Assembly (NCBI GenBank): GCA_033439255.1 | Contig: CM065890.1 | Location: 434,001-498,000 of the forward strand | Direction: 5' to 3' | From: Hericium rajendrae | Lineage: Eukaryota; Basidiomycota; Agaricomycetes; Russulales; Hericiaceae | DNA length: 64,000 nucleotides | Shown: positions 20,406 to 30,989 of the stretch, piece by piece | How positions within the stretch are numbered: position 1 is the stretch's first letter | Layout: each line of letters opens with the position of its first letter | The notes under the pieces: generated by a model | Databases searched by the model: none | The model's input: only the letters and a program-made list of their open reading frames with translations | What the model was told of the DNA's origin: nothing | Translations under genes and position numbers: made by a program

Positions 20406-22193
20406 TCAGGAGTCAGCCGGCACGACTTCCTCTGACGCGGCCACCTCAGCGACAGGAGCCGCCGTCGGCTCCAACGGCTCACCAGGACCCTCGACCGAAG
20501 GAACGGGGGACTCCCTCGCGAGCGGGCGCGAAGACGGACCCGCGGTGGGACTCGCCGCGGCCTCCTCCTCTGCGTCGCTAGCGGCGTCCGCAGGCTCGTC
20601 CCTGGCGACCTTGCCCTCTTCATCCGCCTCCGCCGCGATATACTCGCCGCGCGTGCCCGTATAGAGGGCCGTGACGAGCCTCTCGACGGCGAGGATCTGG
20701 CCGTGGTTCGACATGCGTTGGAGGTACAAACCGACGAGCTGCCGCTCGGTCTCCGCGAGCAGGGTGCGGCGGAGCGACGAATCGCGCGGAATGCACGCGT
20801 AGGGGTCGACGTAGTCCCAGGCCCCTGGACGGAAGCCGTCGGAGACCGGGAACGGAAGGCGAGATGCGAGCGCCTCGAACGGGGCTGTAGGACGGTCACC
20901 CGGTCAGCAAACGCGTAGCAACAGTGGGGTAGCGACTTACGGAGCGCGCCCGCGGAGTCTGGTATCCCCGGCAAGACCACGGGGGAGTCGGCCACCTGGT
21001 CGCGACCAGAAGAAGCCGCGGCGGCGCGCGCAGCAACGGGATCCACGACGGGCGCACCCATCCGCGTCAGATGCGCGTTGAGGTCGACACAGGCGAGGCA
21101 GGAAGTGCGCTTCTCGCTGCACTCGCAGCATCGCTCGTGCTTCGCGCGCCCGACGTTCTTCGCAGGGAGGACCCGGCGGAGGCACTCCTTGCCCTCGTTG
21201 ATGCACGCGGTGCACCACTGCTCGGGCAGGCACTACGCAAACAGAAAATTAGCGTCGAGCACAGGTGGAGGAGATGGGTACTTACCGGACCCCACTTCTC
21301 ATCGGGCTCCTTGGCCTTGGCCTTCCCTTTCCCCTCGTTCGCAGCGACGGCGCCAGCCGGCCCCGTACGCGCCCTCTTCGCCGGCGGGGGCACTTCGACA
21401 ATCTCGTCCCCCGCCTCCTCCTCCTCGACAGGTGCTACGGCCTTGCGCTTGGCCGCGCGAGTCGCGGCGGACACTGGAGCGTCCAGAGCCGGGTCTACGT
21501 CCCGCTCGGCGGACGCGTCTACGACACCGGTGGCGGTCAACAGGGCGGCGACTTCGAGGCGGTCTTGCTCACCGGTCTGCGAGCGGGGCGGCGACGGAGC
21601 CCTGGTGCGCGTGGAAGACGAGGCCTGCGGGGTCTCGTTGGTTGGCGCGGCCGCCCTTTTGCCCTTAGGGGGCCCTGTCTTGCGCGTTGAAACGGGCGCG
21701 ACCTGCGCGGGCCCCTTGCCCTTGGGTGTCGCGGCCGCGAGCGGGGTGTCGTCGTCGCTCTCCTCGAGCTCGTCGGTCTCCCGGTCCTCTGTCTCGGTCG
21801 GGTCTTCGGGGGGCTCGAAGACGTCGAGCACCTTGGCACCCCACTTGCGGTCGGACTTCAGCTCGAGGCGGCTGAAGACTACACGGGCGTCGGCGATCCC
21901 GCGACGGAAGAAATCGTTGTCGAGGTGGGTCGAATTCGACCTCAAGAGAGGGCCCTGTCAGGAGTGGTGGTCAGCGGGGACGGAAGCAAAACGTGCGCCG
22001 GCGGACTCACCAAGCAACTGGCAACCTGGGTGATCCACTCTGCCCAGACATTGCCGGGGTCGCCTTCGCGCGGGTGGCCTGACCCGAAGAGGCGTTCGAG
22101 AGCCTGAATACCCTTGGGGCGGTTGTCGACGTATGCGCGAGCCATGGGAGACGAGGTGCTGAGGAGCGAGTCGCCTCGCAACTCAGTGTTCAT
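20406..22193 (-). CDS. Antisense cargo gene B: Zn2Cys6-like cysteine-cluster protein, four exons
   Basis: Exons on the minus strand: 22193-22011, 21954-21286, 21232-20941 and 20884-20406. Introns are 56, 53 and 56 nt with GTGAGT or GTAAGT donors and AG acceptors. All phases agree, giving 540 aa from ATG 22193. The frame is open upstream to 22328 and looks protein-like, so a further 5' exon is possible. The middle is Pro/Ser/Thr/Lys-rich with acidic runs and an NLS-like PPAKRAR. Exon 3 encodes CTACINEGKEC and CCECSEKRTSC, that is CX2CX6C, 17 residues, CX2CX6C, which resembles a Zn2Cys6 cluster with a long spacer. The C-terminus has a helical part and an acidic tail. Possible nuclear or DNA-binding protein; no family recognised. 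Confidence 0.65.
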
Positions 22194-22498
22194 AAGGACT
22201 CCGCGACAAGACGGAAGCGCCTGGCGAATTGCCTCCGGAGAAGCCCCCGCGTACAGGTAGCTTCGCAGCTTCGCGCAGAAGCCCGCGACGCGGGCACCCG
22301 GCCAAAACAGTTGTCGCTTCGGACTCAATCAGGATCTCAGGCCCCGATTGGCGCCCATTTGTCATTTCAGCCGCGTCTCGCGAACAGGAAGCCTATTCAA
22401 CGACGGGCAAGTCCCACAGACAGCATAGTGCGCCTTGGCACCAGAATAGTTCAATTGAGCGGCGAGGCATGCTCGCCACCGGCGTACATCGTACTATA

Positions 22499-23251
22499 CT
22501 AATCCGCGGCCCCTCCCGCGACCCTGTCACGGGCGCCCTCCTCGTCTGCTCGGTAGGGCGGAAGCCGCAGCAGCTCGGCCAAGTCGAGTGCCTCCGCCAC
22601 TAGGCGGTGCATCGTCTCTAGCTCATGCGGATCCTCGCTCACCTCTCCCCCGGCGTCTTCCCACGGCAACTCCGGCGCGGAGACCGCTTGATGCAGCCTG
22701 GCGAACAACGGCTCCAGAGCCCGCTTGCAGGCCTCCGCGTCTATGACGTCATACTGGTACTTGCGGCAGGTGATATCGATTTCCTCCAGGGCCACCGCGC
22801 GGCGCGTCTCCCACAGCTCGGACTCGGCCACGGACAGGCGGTCCGCGGCATCTACCTGATGGTGCTCCAGGGAATCGAGCCACTCGCGCTTCAGCGACGG
22901 CATGAGGTACCAACCCCAGTCGAGCCAACGGCGGACTTTCCCGGACGCGCGGGCGGCCTCGGACAGGAAGTGGTCCGACATCTGCGTGATGTCATCCTGC
23001 AGACCCACGTCGATGGCGCCAGCGTAGCGCTGGTAGTCCTTCTGGAGTCCCGAGAATTAGCAGGTACGCAACAACGCCGCAAACGAGCTTGGACGTACTA
23101 CGGCGACCATGAGGTCTCGACCCCAGATCTCGCGTTCCCGGATGACCGCGTCGCGCTTGGACAGCGTGGACGCATCGAGCGGGGTCCACGAGCGCTCCGA
23201 AAGGAGCCAGGTCACTTTCTGGCGGAAGACTTGATCAAGGAAGGTGTTCAT
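22499..23251 (-). CDS. Antisense cargo gene A: helical protein of unknown function, two exons
   Basis: Exon 1 is 23251-23099 and exon 2 is 23041-22499. The 57-nt intron has a GTACGT donor, a CTAAT branch-like word and CAG; without splicing an in-frame TAA stops the protein. Phase agrees, giving 231 aa. The protein is rich in Leu, Glu, Arg and Trp with long predicted helices (LKREWLDSLEHHQV, ETRRAVALEEIDI) and an acidic C-terminal third. No family recognised. A TATAAAAGG box lies about 60-70 bp upstream of the ATG. Gene B starts about 300 bp downstream on the same strand, so the two could be neighbours or parts of one longer transcript. Confidence 0.6.
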
Positions 23252-23310
23252 CGGGACAAGACTGCCGGGCGCGAAGATGGCTCGGAGTTGAGTGCCCTCC
23301 CGGGGCGTAG

Positions 23311-23322
23311 ATGCCTTTTATA
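23311..23322 (-). promoter_or_regulatory. TATA box for antisense gene A
   Basis: On the minus strand CTATAAAAGGC lies about 60-70 bp upstream of ATG 23251 and about 130 bp inside the 3' LTR boundary. Spacing and sequence fit a Pol II TATA element reading against the retrotransposon. Confidence 0.5.
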
Positions 23323-23429
23323 GGCTCGCTGCAGCACACCCGCCCAGGGCGCCGTCGCACAATCGGCTTCACGCATGTCCGCGCCCGAATCCCTCGTGGG
23401 GCTCCAGATTAGACTACGGAGAGTCTAAA

Positions 23430-23448
23430 TTTTCAGTTAGGGGGAGAA
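23430..23448 (+). other. Polypurine tract adjoining the 3' LTR
   Basis: TTTTCAGTTAGGGGGAG followed by AA and then the LTR start TGATG at 23449. Identical over 17 bp to 19961-19977. Confidence 0.85.
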
Positions 23449-24469
23449 TGATGCGCCCTTTAGCGCGCCTTGCAACGGCATTGCCCACTCCCCGCCTCCT
23501 TGCCCGTCCCGCTTCACTTCACCTCAGCCGCACCAAGTCCGCCCACCGCGACGTTGCTCCCCGCACAGGACAAGCGCCCCCACGGGTTCGGGACCGACCG
23601 GGTCGGACTAAAGCTGGCGTCCCGTGGTCCGATGCACCGAACGGGCAGGAGATCAACCGGCCGGACGAGTCAGCGGCACAGGAACAGAAGCGCGCCCAGA
23701 GAACCAGCCGGCTCAATCAACGCGCCCTCGAACGCCCACACACCCCCGGATCACGAGCGGCGCCCGCGACAGTGCGCTACTGACGTCATCCCAGCCATCC
23801 CAGCTCGACGTGCCCGCCGTTCCCGACGCACACCCCGGGCAACGTTGTAAGGCGGCACCTTTGATTCGTTCGTACCACGCGCATGCCCTCTGCCCTGCAC
23901 GGGCCGAGTCGCAACGACTCCACTCGCCAAGGGACCCGGAGCAGGCAGGATCAGGAAGGAATTGGAGATTGGGTCGGTCAGCGGGAGGTTGTCGTAGGGA
24001 GTCGCGCCGGGCCGCCAGAGGCGGCCTTGCCCATTTGTACCGTAGCTACTGACTTAGAGAATCAGAACGGAATCTGCCTTTTTCCCCTCAGAGCTCAGAT
24101 CTCACAAAGCCCGCCGTTTGACGTTCTCACCCCAGTCTCTAAGCACGTCTCAGACGTAGCTCTTCTCACTTTCTCGTGTCGCTCATCATATTCGTCGTAC
24201 TCGTCGCCGCGCCGTTATCTACAAGCCGTATCACCTAAGACCCGTGAGTCTTGTCGTACCGTCATCGTCCCTAGCAGAGCCGTGTCGGAAGTCGCCCGCG
24301 CGCAGCAAGCTCGCCCTCCGCGGCCTTGCTCCCCTACCCGTAGTACGATCACCCGTCAGCTACACGTCTCGGCGCTCCCCTCTTGAGATACTTGGTCCCC
24401 TCGCACCCCCCCGGTACTCTGTTGGTTTTGGTTTTGGCTGCCGCCTCCATTCCCAGGGTCCACACATCA
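23449..24469 (+). repeat. 3' LTR of the nested gypsy element
   Basis: 1021 bp, about 99% identical to 12316-13333; ends CACACATCA, followed by target GCGT. Confidence 0.95.
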
Positions 24470-26681
24470 GCGTTCAGGGGCAGTGAAGGCCTTGGAGATG
24501 TAAGCAACAGGGTGCCATTGCTCATCCTCCCCGCGCTGGGATAGGATACCTCCTGTGGCATAGTCTGAGGCATCGACCTCAACCAAGTAGGGTTTGGACG
24601 GGTCAGGCATGATAAGGACTGGGGACGAGGTGAACGGTGAACTCAAAGGCATGTTGACATTCAGCAGACCAGGCCCAAGGATGGTCTTTCATGTTGACAT
24701 TCAGCAGACCAGGCCCAAGGATGGTCTTTCTTGGTAAGGTCAAACATCGAAAGAGCACTTCTCTGGTTTGAGGAAGAGGGGACGATGTTCTTTCGGTGAA
24801 AATGAGTGATATCGTCCATGTAGACTTTGCCCAATGAGCGACTTTGGAGAAGTCCTGGATGAAGCGTTGATAGAAGTTGCCAAAGCCAACAAAGGACTGG
24901 ACATCCTTGACGTTACGGGGGGCAGGCCATTCAGCGATGCCTGCAACCTTAACGGGGTCCATGGCAAGCGTGTTATGGGAGACGATGAGACCGAGGAACT
25001 CAACGGAGGGCTGCTCGAAAGAGCACTTCTCTGGTTTGAGGAAGAGGTCATTGTCCTGGAGGCGTTGGAGGACCTTGCGCACAAGGTCGCGATGTTCTTC
25101 GAGGGTTTCGGTGAAAATGAGGATATCGTCCATGTAGATGACGACTTTGCCCGTGTCAATGAGATCCTTGAAAAGTTCATTCATCATTCCTTGGAACGTG
25201 GCAGGGGAGTTTGTAAGACCAAAAAACATCACCAGGGGTTCAAAGAGACCACGGTTGGTTTTGAAGGCGGCTTTCCATTCGTCGCCCTCCTTGATGCGAA
25301 CGTTGTTGTAACCCCAACAAACGTCCATCTTGGAGAAGACTTTGGCACCCTTGAGCGTGTCAACGAGTTCAGAGATGAGGGGCAGGGGATATTCATTCTT
25401 GATGGTGCCCTTGTTGAGGGTGCGATAGTCCTGGACGGGGCGTAGTTTTCCATCCTTTTTCTTGATAAAGAAGAAGGGACTCGCCATAGGGGATTTGGAA
25501 GGACGGATGTAGCCTTTTTTGACCTGGTCATCAAGGAACGAATCGAGGTCCTCCTGCTCAGTGGGAGCCATGGGATAGACCTTGCATGAACGGGGTTCAA
25601 AACCATCTTTCAGGTCGATGGCGTGATCCCAAGGGCGACGTTCAGGAAGGCGATGGGAGGATTCCTCATCGAAGACGGGTTGGAAATCCTGGTACTGAGG
25701 GGGAACCATCTCAGCAAAGGACTTCTCCGCAACATGGGCGGCCACACGCTCAGCCAGTTTCTGAGCATTGGTGAAAGAGCGACGGATACGGATGGTATGT
25801 TGGTAGTCTGGGTCGTCATCTGGAGGGGGTGGTGTGTCCCAGTCAGGGAGAACACCAGCTAGGCGAAGGCCCTCTTCAACCCAGTCATCATCGACGTTAG
25901 GTCGCGGGTCATCATCCTCGGTAAACAGACGTGCAGGGACTTTGGACAGGTGGATGCGGCGAAGACGGACACCTTGGACTCGGCGAGCGGGGATCACGTA
26001 TTTGGGAAGTGGGGCAGGAACAAATGGTGGGGGCAGTGGGAGCAATGGAGGGGGGCAAGGTGGGGGGAGCAGTACAGCAGCGGTACTGAGGACTGGTGGA
26101 CAAGGGGCTGATTGGCGGCGTTCTGAGCGAGTGGACAGGTTTTTGACCGGGGGCTTATTCAGGGTGCAAGAGGGAGGGCAGCGAGTCATGTCAACATGAC
26201 GAGAGACCCAATCAATTTCAGGGTTGTGTTCCTGTAACCAATCGGTCCCAAGGATAATGTCATAGTCGCCAATATCAACGAGATAGAACTCAGCTGTCTC
26301 CTCATGGAAGGACATCGAGTCCTTGGCGTAAATGCGGATGTTCTGGTTGACGGAATAGCGGACCCAGCCCATGATGTTTTCGGAGTTGTCCACGTTGCGA
26401 ACGGGAAAGGGTTTAGGGAGTTTCTTGAGGGGGAACTGGTGTTTCTTGGCAAACTCGGGGTGCATAATGATGCCTTCTGCACCACTATCGAGAAGTGCCT
26501 CAGCGTCAATTTGTTTCTTGATCGGGGCAGTGATAATCTTGGCCTGGAGCGTAATGGACGGTGTCTGACGGTTGGGTGTGATAGCGGACATGCACAAAGA
26601 CGATGGATACGATTGCTCACAGGGGTCGGATAGTACAGAGAAGCGATTCGACGGATCAAAGAAATGTTTCTTGCCACCCAC
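24470..26681 (-). CDS. Chromovirus protease, reverse transcriptase and start of RNase H (disrupted)
   Basis: The 692-aa frame (26681-24603) has the protease active site LLDSGAEG at about residues 63-70 and DIILGTDWL. RT motifs include SPFFFIKKKDGKLRPVQDYR, FSKMDVCWGY, FFGLTNSPATFQ and YMDD at about 516-519. At about 24832 the normal sequence after DFSKVA is replaced by a patchwork (24650-24832). RNase H resumes in another frame (24652-24470: YLVEVDASDYATGG) and is cut by the nested element at 24469, continuing at 12315. Gag lies just upstream on the same strand (26705-27694) in a separate frame. Confidence 0.9.
24650..24832 (-). repeat. Patchwork duplication inside chromovirus RT
   Basis: A 40-bp unit is repeated in tandem exactly (24650-24689 and 24690-24729). 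Next to it, about 24749-24832 is a shortened copy of the YMDD-coding segment at 25017-25155, with matching blocks separated by small deletions. The insert disrupts the frame. Confidence 0.8.
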
Positions 26682-26704
26682 GGACGACGTGACCGGGGGG
26701 CGCT

Positions 26705-27694
26705 TTAAAAACCCTCAACCATATCCTTTAATGCAGCCTTTGCCTCTTCCCTCTCTTCCTCGCTCAAGTCCTTCAACTGCGACGATAAGTCGGCGATGGA
26801 CCTGTTGATGGCGGGGACAGCGAGGGCGGCGGCTGCATCTTCTGGAGCTACTCCCGGGGCAGAGCCGGTTTCTAGCGCTCGGACACGAGGGGTTGGGGCA
26901 CGGGGGTTGGAGTCGGCATTGAGGGGGCAGTCGCGGAAGCCATGGCCCTTCTGGCGGCAGCGGAAGCAACCGCCCTCACGCCTGAGGCGCTCACGGTCAG
27001 GCTCCGAGAGTTTGGACAGTGGGGCACCTGTAGCAGCGACTGTGCGGGATCGGCCAGTAGATGTGGACTGAGGGGAGCGAGTGCTCACCGGGGTGCGCCC
27101 AGTTGTAGGGCGGGGACTCTGGAACCGGGTGCGCATGAGGTAGGCAGCATTCCTGTCACGGGCCCTCACCTTCCACTCAGCCAGGGTGGTGGGCGTGGGG
27201 TAGCTGCACTGGCAATCATCGCGCAGGGTGCTGTTGAGGCCATGCAGGAACCAGTCGATCAGGGCCACGTCATTGTAGCCGGTGCGAGGGGCGAAGGACT
27301 CAAACTCGGTGATGTAGTCGACTACCGGGCGCGTACCCATCTGGAGGGTCTGGATAGCATGGGAGGCATCCTTGGAGTCGTCAAGGGGAGAGAAGTCCAA
27401 GTTGAAGCGAGTTCGAAGGGCGGTGAGGTTGGCGTAACGGGGAACATGAGCTGGAGATGTTTTTGCAGCCACGAGATCGTCATCCTCAAGGATCTCCTCG
27501 ACGCGCTGGGTGGCCCACTGGCCAGCGATAGGGCCCTGGCAGAGGTCGAGGAAGAGGGAGATCTGGGCGGTATCATCTTTATACCGGGTAGAGTTGGCGC
27601 GAAGGAATAAGCGAATACGCAGCTGGAATTCCTTGGACTTGGAACGATCTCCCTCAAAGGGAGCAGGTTTGACGCCGATCTCAGGGTTGGACAT
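26705..27694 (-). CDS. Chromovirus Gag with zinc knuckle
   Basis: 329 aa from ATG 27694. A Ty3-type capsid-like region (FEGDRSKSKEFQLRIRLFL, then DYITEFESFAPRTGYND and ALIDWFLHGLN) is followed by a basic Ser/Thr/Arg linker, a CCHC knuckle CFRCRQKGHGFRDC at about residues 243-256 and a Glu/Lys-rich C-terminus. Upstream the frame stays open to about 28383 (about 229 more codons: TNNYYAYRSDTNRLV, later Pro/Thr-rich) without an ATG, so the true N-terminus may be longer. The protease-RT frame starts 23 bp after the gag stop. Confidence 0.88.
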   Translation of the reverse strand: MSNPEIGVKPAPFEGDRSKSKEFQLRIRLFLRANSTRYKDDTAQISLFLDLCQGPIAGQWATQRVEEILEDDDLVAAKTSPAHVPRYANLTALRTRFNLDFSPLDDSKDASHAIQTLQMGTRPVVDYITEFESFAPRTGYNDVALIDWFLHGLNSTLRDDCQCSYPTPTTLAEWKVRARDRNAAYLMRTRFQSPRPTTGRTPVSTRSPQSTSTGRSRTVAATGAPLSKLSEPDRERLRREGGCFRCRQKGHGFRDCPLNADSNPRAPTPRVRALETGSAPGVAPEDAAAALAVPAINRSIADLSSQLKDLSEEEREEAKAALKDMVEGF

Positions 27695-28933
27695 GTCGAT
27701 GGATGGCTGAACAGGGGGGGCTGTGGCAATGGTTGGTTTGACGTTGACGGTGGATGTCGATGCAACAGCGGCAACGGGTGGAGTAGGTGAGGGGACTGGT
27801 ACTGGGGTAGGCGTCGAAACAGGTGGTGGTGGTGGGGCCCGAAGGGTATCGAGGCGGGTAGCTTGTTGCTGAGCGAGATTCTCTATAACTGCTTGAGAGA
27901 GTGCGAGTTCTGCAGTGGTTAAGAAGAGGGTACTGGCCTGCCAAAACCACAGGTCACTTTCTTCTACGAGGCTGGGTCTCCAACTGACTACAAGCCGATT
28001 GGTGTCGGAGCGGTATGCGTAGTAGTTGTTGGTTACCGGGTTGAAGGTAATACCTGGGGGAACAACAAGTGGGGTGGTGCGAGCAGGGGGAGAATCTACA
28101 CTAGGAAGGGCGACGGTGGGAAGCGGCGGGGTAGCGGGGTGTTGGCGACGGTGTTCTGTAGCTGCGACGTCGAAGTCGTTAAGCTCGAGGTCTGCCTGGT
28201 TGTCACGATCGGCAAAGTACCACTGTGCGGGACCGTCGTCGTCCTCGTCCGGAGTGACGAAGTCTATTCGAACAATGCCAGAAAGGGTGTAGATGAAGTA
28301 TTCGTCGAGCGAGGCAAAGACGCCGAGTGGGTATGGTTCTGTGGTCTGGAAACGGGGGTCGGTGGGATCAATGGTGAGGTCTAGAAGAAGTCAGCCGCGA
28401 CTGGGCGACGACCAAGAGCACGAGGGTACAGGGGGTCCGAGTACGGGTTTCTGAGGAATCGGTGGCCGAGGCGTTCTCTGGCCCACACAGGCTCAGGCGA
28501 GGGTTCGGGGGTGAAGAGACCTAGTGTGCAAAAGGGGAACGAGGTCGATGGTAGGATACTTGCAGGGGATCCTCGGTTGGGTTGGCGACAGTGGTAAGCG
28601 ATATCCGAGGCACCGAACGTGAATTCTTGCAAGTCGACGTCAAAGGAAACTCGAATTCGAACGTATAAGGCAATGGAGATAGCACCTGCACGTGGTTTCC
28701 ACGACCTCAATCGAAACCAAACTCCTTCGGCTTCCCAACGCTTCACAGCACAATAGCGGAGGAGGGAGATGAGTGCACTGCCCTCGATGGTGTTGGCGAT
28801 GGGAAAGGGGAGATGAGGTTGATGGAATGGATGTCGGGATTCGGTGAAGATGTCGGCGGTGAAGGGTTCAAAGAAGAAAGGTATGATGGGCGATAGTAGG
28901 GAGGTGAGGCGGGTGTATGAGAGATTGTCCAGG
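27695..28933 (-). other. Chromovirus gag leader: long open frames without ATG
   Basis: Two consecutive minus-strand frames look protein-like. One runs from the LTR edge (about 28932) to a TAG at 28381 (SLLSPIIPFFFEPFTADIF, later GVWFRLRSWKPRAGAISIAL). The second runs from about 28380 into gag. Neither has an obvious ATG. Together they could be a gag N-terminal extension broken by one frameshift, or translated by splicing or a non-AUG start. The PBS region begins TGGACAATCTC next to the LTR and does not resemble a tRNA T-arm complement. Confidence 0.5.
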
Positions 28934-29356
28934 TGTCAAGACTCAGTCGTAGACAGCAGAGAACCACCCAAGTCACCAGTGATGATGGGAGCGAGAGAGC
29001 AGAGAGCGACTAGCAGCGCAGTGACCTGTATTGGAGGTACAGTACGGTACAGACGAAATGGACAATCTAGGGAAATAGGCGAGCGACAGGGAGCCTATAA
29101 GTACTGGGACGACAATGGGAAAAGAACAATGGACACCATAACGGGTCGAACAATAGAGTGAGAACAATGGTGGCCAAAAGGAGAACAATGGGAGGGAGAA
29201 CAATGGGATGTCCCAAAGGGGAACAAGGGCATGGGTGAAGGATAGCCCCAGGTCATGTGAGGAAGTGAACATGTGATGGGGCTGCTGGAGCACATGACCG
29301 ACGCGATGCCTTGATGGCAGAGAAGAAGGCGGAGAGAAATGGAGCGATCCGTGACA
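28934..29356 (-). repeat. Chromovirus 5' LTR
   Basis: 423 bp; differs from 9983-10405 at about three positions, all transitions. TSD ACATG at 29357-29361. Confidence 0.95.
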
Positions 29357-29361
29357 ACATG

Positions 29362-30980
29362 GATTGCCTAGATGACCCATATTGTAACCATGATACAAAA
29401 GCTAAGAGCTATCAGCATAGAGATCCTACAAGTTATTCATAGAAAACCTAGTCAGACTAGTGGGCAGAGCAAGATTAGATAGCACAAATAGTCAGTAAGA
29501 GCAAAAAGAACGCAAATTTTTGAAAAGTCAGACCTGATGCACCAAAGGTACTTGAATGGCAAAGTTTAGGACTGGTAGAAATGGCCTTGTTGCTAAATAA
29601 AAGGATCAATACAAGAAAATTGGCAAGGAATAGCAAACCTAGTGATATCTTTTAAGGCTAATATATATGCATATATGAGGTGTAGACACTATATAACTGC
29701 TTTGTCTAGTAGTCACCTTTTGGTAGTAGATAACAATTTCCTTATAAGAGTTATCTAATCTTATTACATTTGTCTGTATTCCTTTGCAATAGCTTGCTGT
29801 GTCAGACAGCAAAATACAATCTCCACAAGGAAGTACTTACTCCTTATCTTTTTGCTAATAATTTGGTTGAATTTATTGCTTTTAAAATTTTAGTTCAAAA
29901 TTTATTGTGGTACTGTTTTTGGCAACTGCTGAGTGGTGTTACAAGTTATGTTCAATGTTTTCTCTCTCTTTCTATTTTCTTTCATATAATTCACTATTAT
30001 AATTTCATATAATCATACTAAGTAAGCTTGACATCATTATATACTAGATTGCAGAGTTCTCCTTGACCAACTTCTGAGTATAATTATAGTCATATGCATA
30101 AAATCAATTTTTTTTTCATGTCTTCTTATTTAGAAATTTTAGTTGTAAGCTACAATTTTGCAATTCTCTACATATTGCTATAAGTTGGTCAGTATATAAT
30201 TTAATATCTTGTAACATGTTGCTATAGTAAGTTACCTCATCTCAATTCAAGTTCTCTATTATATCTCTGAGCATATGTACCTTTTTTTGATTTTATATTG
30301 CTCTGTGATGCTGTCACATCATGCAGCATTACATGTATGTGATCCTCTAATATAAGCCACTGTCCATCTAAAAATATTGAGTGATCAGCATTTGGAGATT
30401 ATTTAGCTTAAAATGGAATGCACAGGTGACTGAATACAACTCAAATGCTCCTCTTTGTGTGAACACAGAGGCATATATACCATATATTTTAGCACATATA
30501 TCATATCATATAATATTTTATGATATTCTGAGACATCTTAAAATATCTTAAGACATTCTATAATATTTTAAGATATGTCATACTATCTCATAATATACTA
30601 TTATATTGTACAGCATGCTATAATATCTTGCAGCATATGTATCATATTTTATAATATTCTATGATATTTTGAGACATTCTATAATATTTTAGGATATGTT
30701 ATACTATCTTATAGTATGTTACAATATCTTGTAGCACATACTTGTGATTATCAAAATTTATGATAACTATGTAAGCAACATGCAATATGTTATGAGCTAA
30801 TATCATACTATATCACATTTATCACTTGCAATTTTATCATACCTCTTTATAAGAGCTCATTATACTCAGCATGGTATCCTGAGAAAAAATCACTTTATTA
30901 GTGCTATAAAATCTGATACCACTATCTTCAAAATAGTCAATCAAGAAAACATCCTCTTGCTGACTGCCTAGCATCTCTTT
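29362..30980. repeat. AT-rich CpG-depleted block, right part
   Basis: Almost no CG dinucleotides. From about 30480 to 30770 two degenerate copies of a roughly 130-bp AT-rich unit lie in tandem (GATATTTTGAGACATTCTAT-type words). No gene is seen. Some of this may be the 5' part of the mariner element that follows. Confidence 0.55.
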
Positions 30981-30989
30981 CACAAGTAC

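Larger units (their letters stand above)
12316..24469 (+). mobile_element. 12.15 kb Ty3/gypsy element with antisense cargo genes, nested in the chromovirus
   Basis: LTRs at 12316-13333 and 23449-24469 (about 1.02 kb) share ends TGATG..CATCA and differ by about seven substitutions and three single-base indels. Target GCGT is at 12312-12315 and 24470-24473 (4 bp; a 5-bp reading GCGTT is possible with shifted ends). The order is PBS (13337), gag, gag-protease, RT-RNase H-integrase, polypurine tract copy 1 (19961), two minus-strand genes (20406-23251), polypurine tract copy 2 (23430), 3' LTR. At least two frameshifts break the coding sequence (near 14105 and 19100). About 3.4 kb lies between pol and the LTR, where simple gypsy elements have almost nothing. 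Confidence 0.95.
9983..29356 (-). mobile_element. Chromodomain Ty3/gypsy (chromovirus) element, split by a nested element
   Basis: Two 423-bp LTRs (9983-10405 and 28934-29356) start TGTCAAGACT and end CGTGACA, and differ at about three positions. The 5-bp duplication ACATG flanks the element (9978-9982 and 29357-29361). Internal order on the minus strand is leader, gag, protease, RT, RNase H, integrase, chromodomain. A 12.15 kb gypsy element interrupts RNase H at 12316-24469. Without it the element is about 7.2 kb. It is probably dead: RNase H is split and RT carries an internal patchwork duplication (24650-24832). Three LTR differences point to a fairly recent insertion. Confidence 0.95.
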
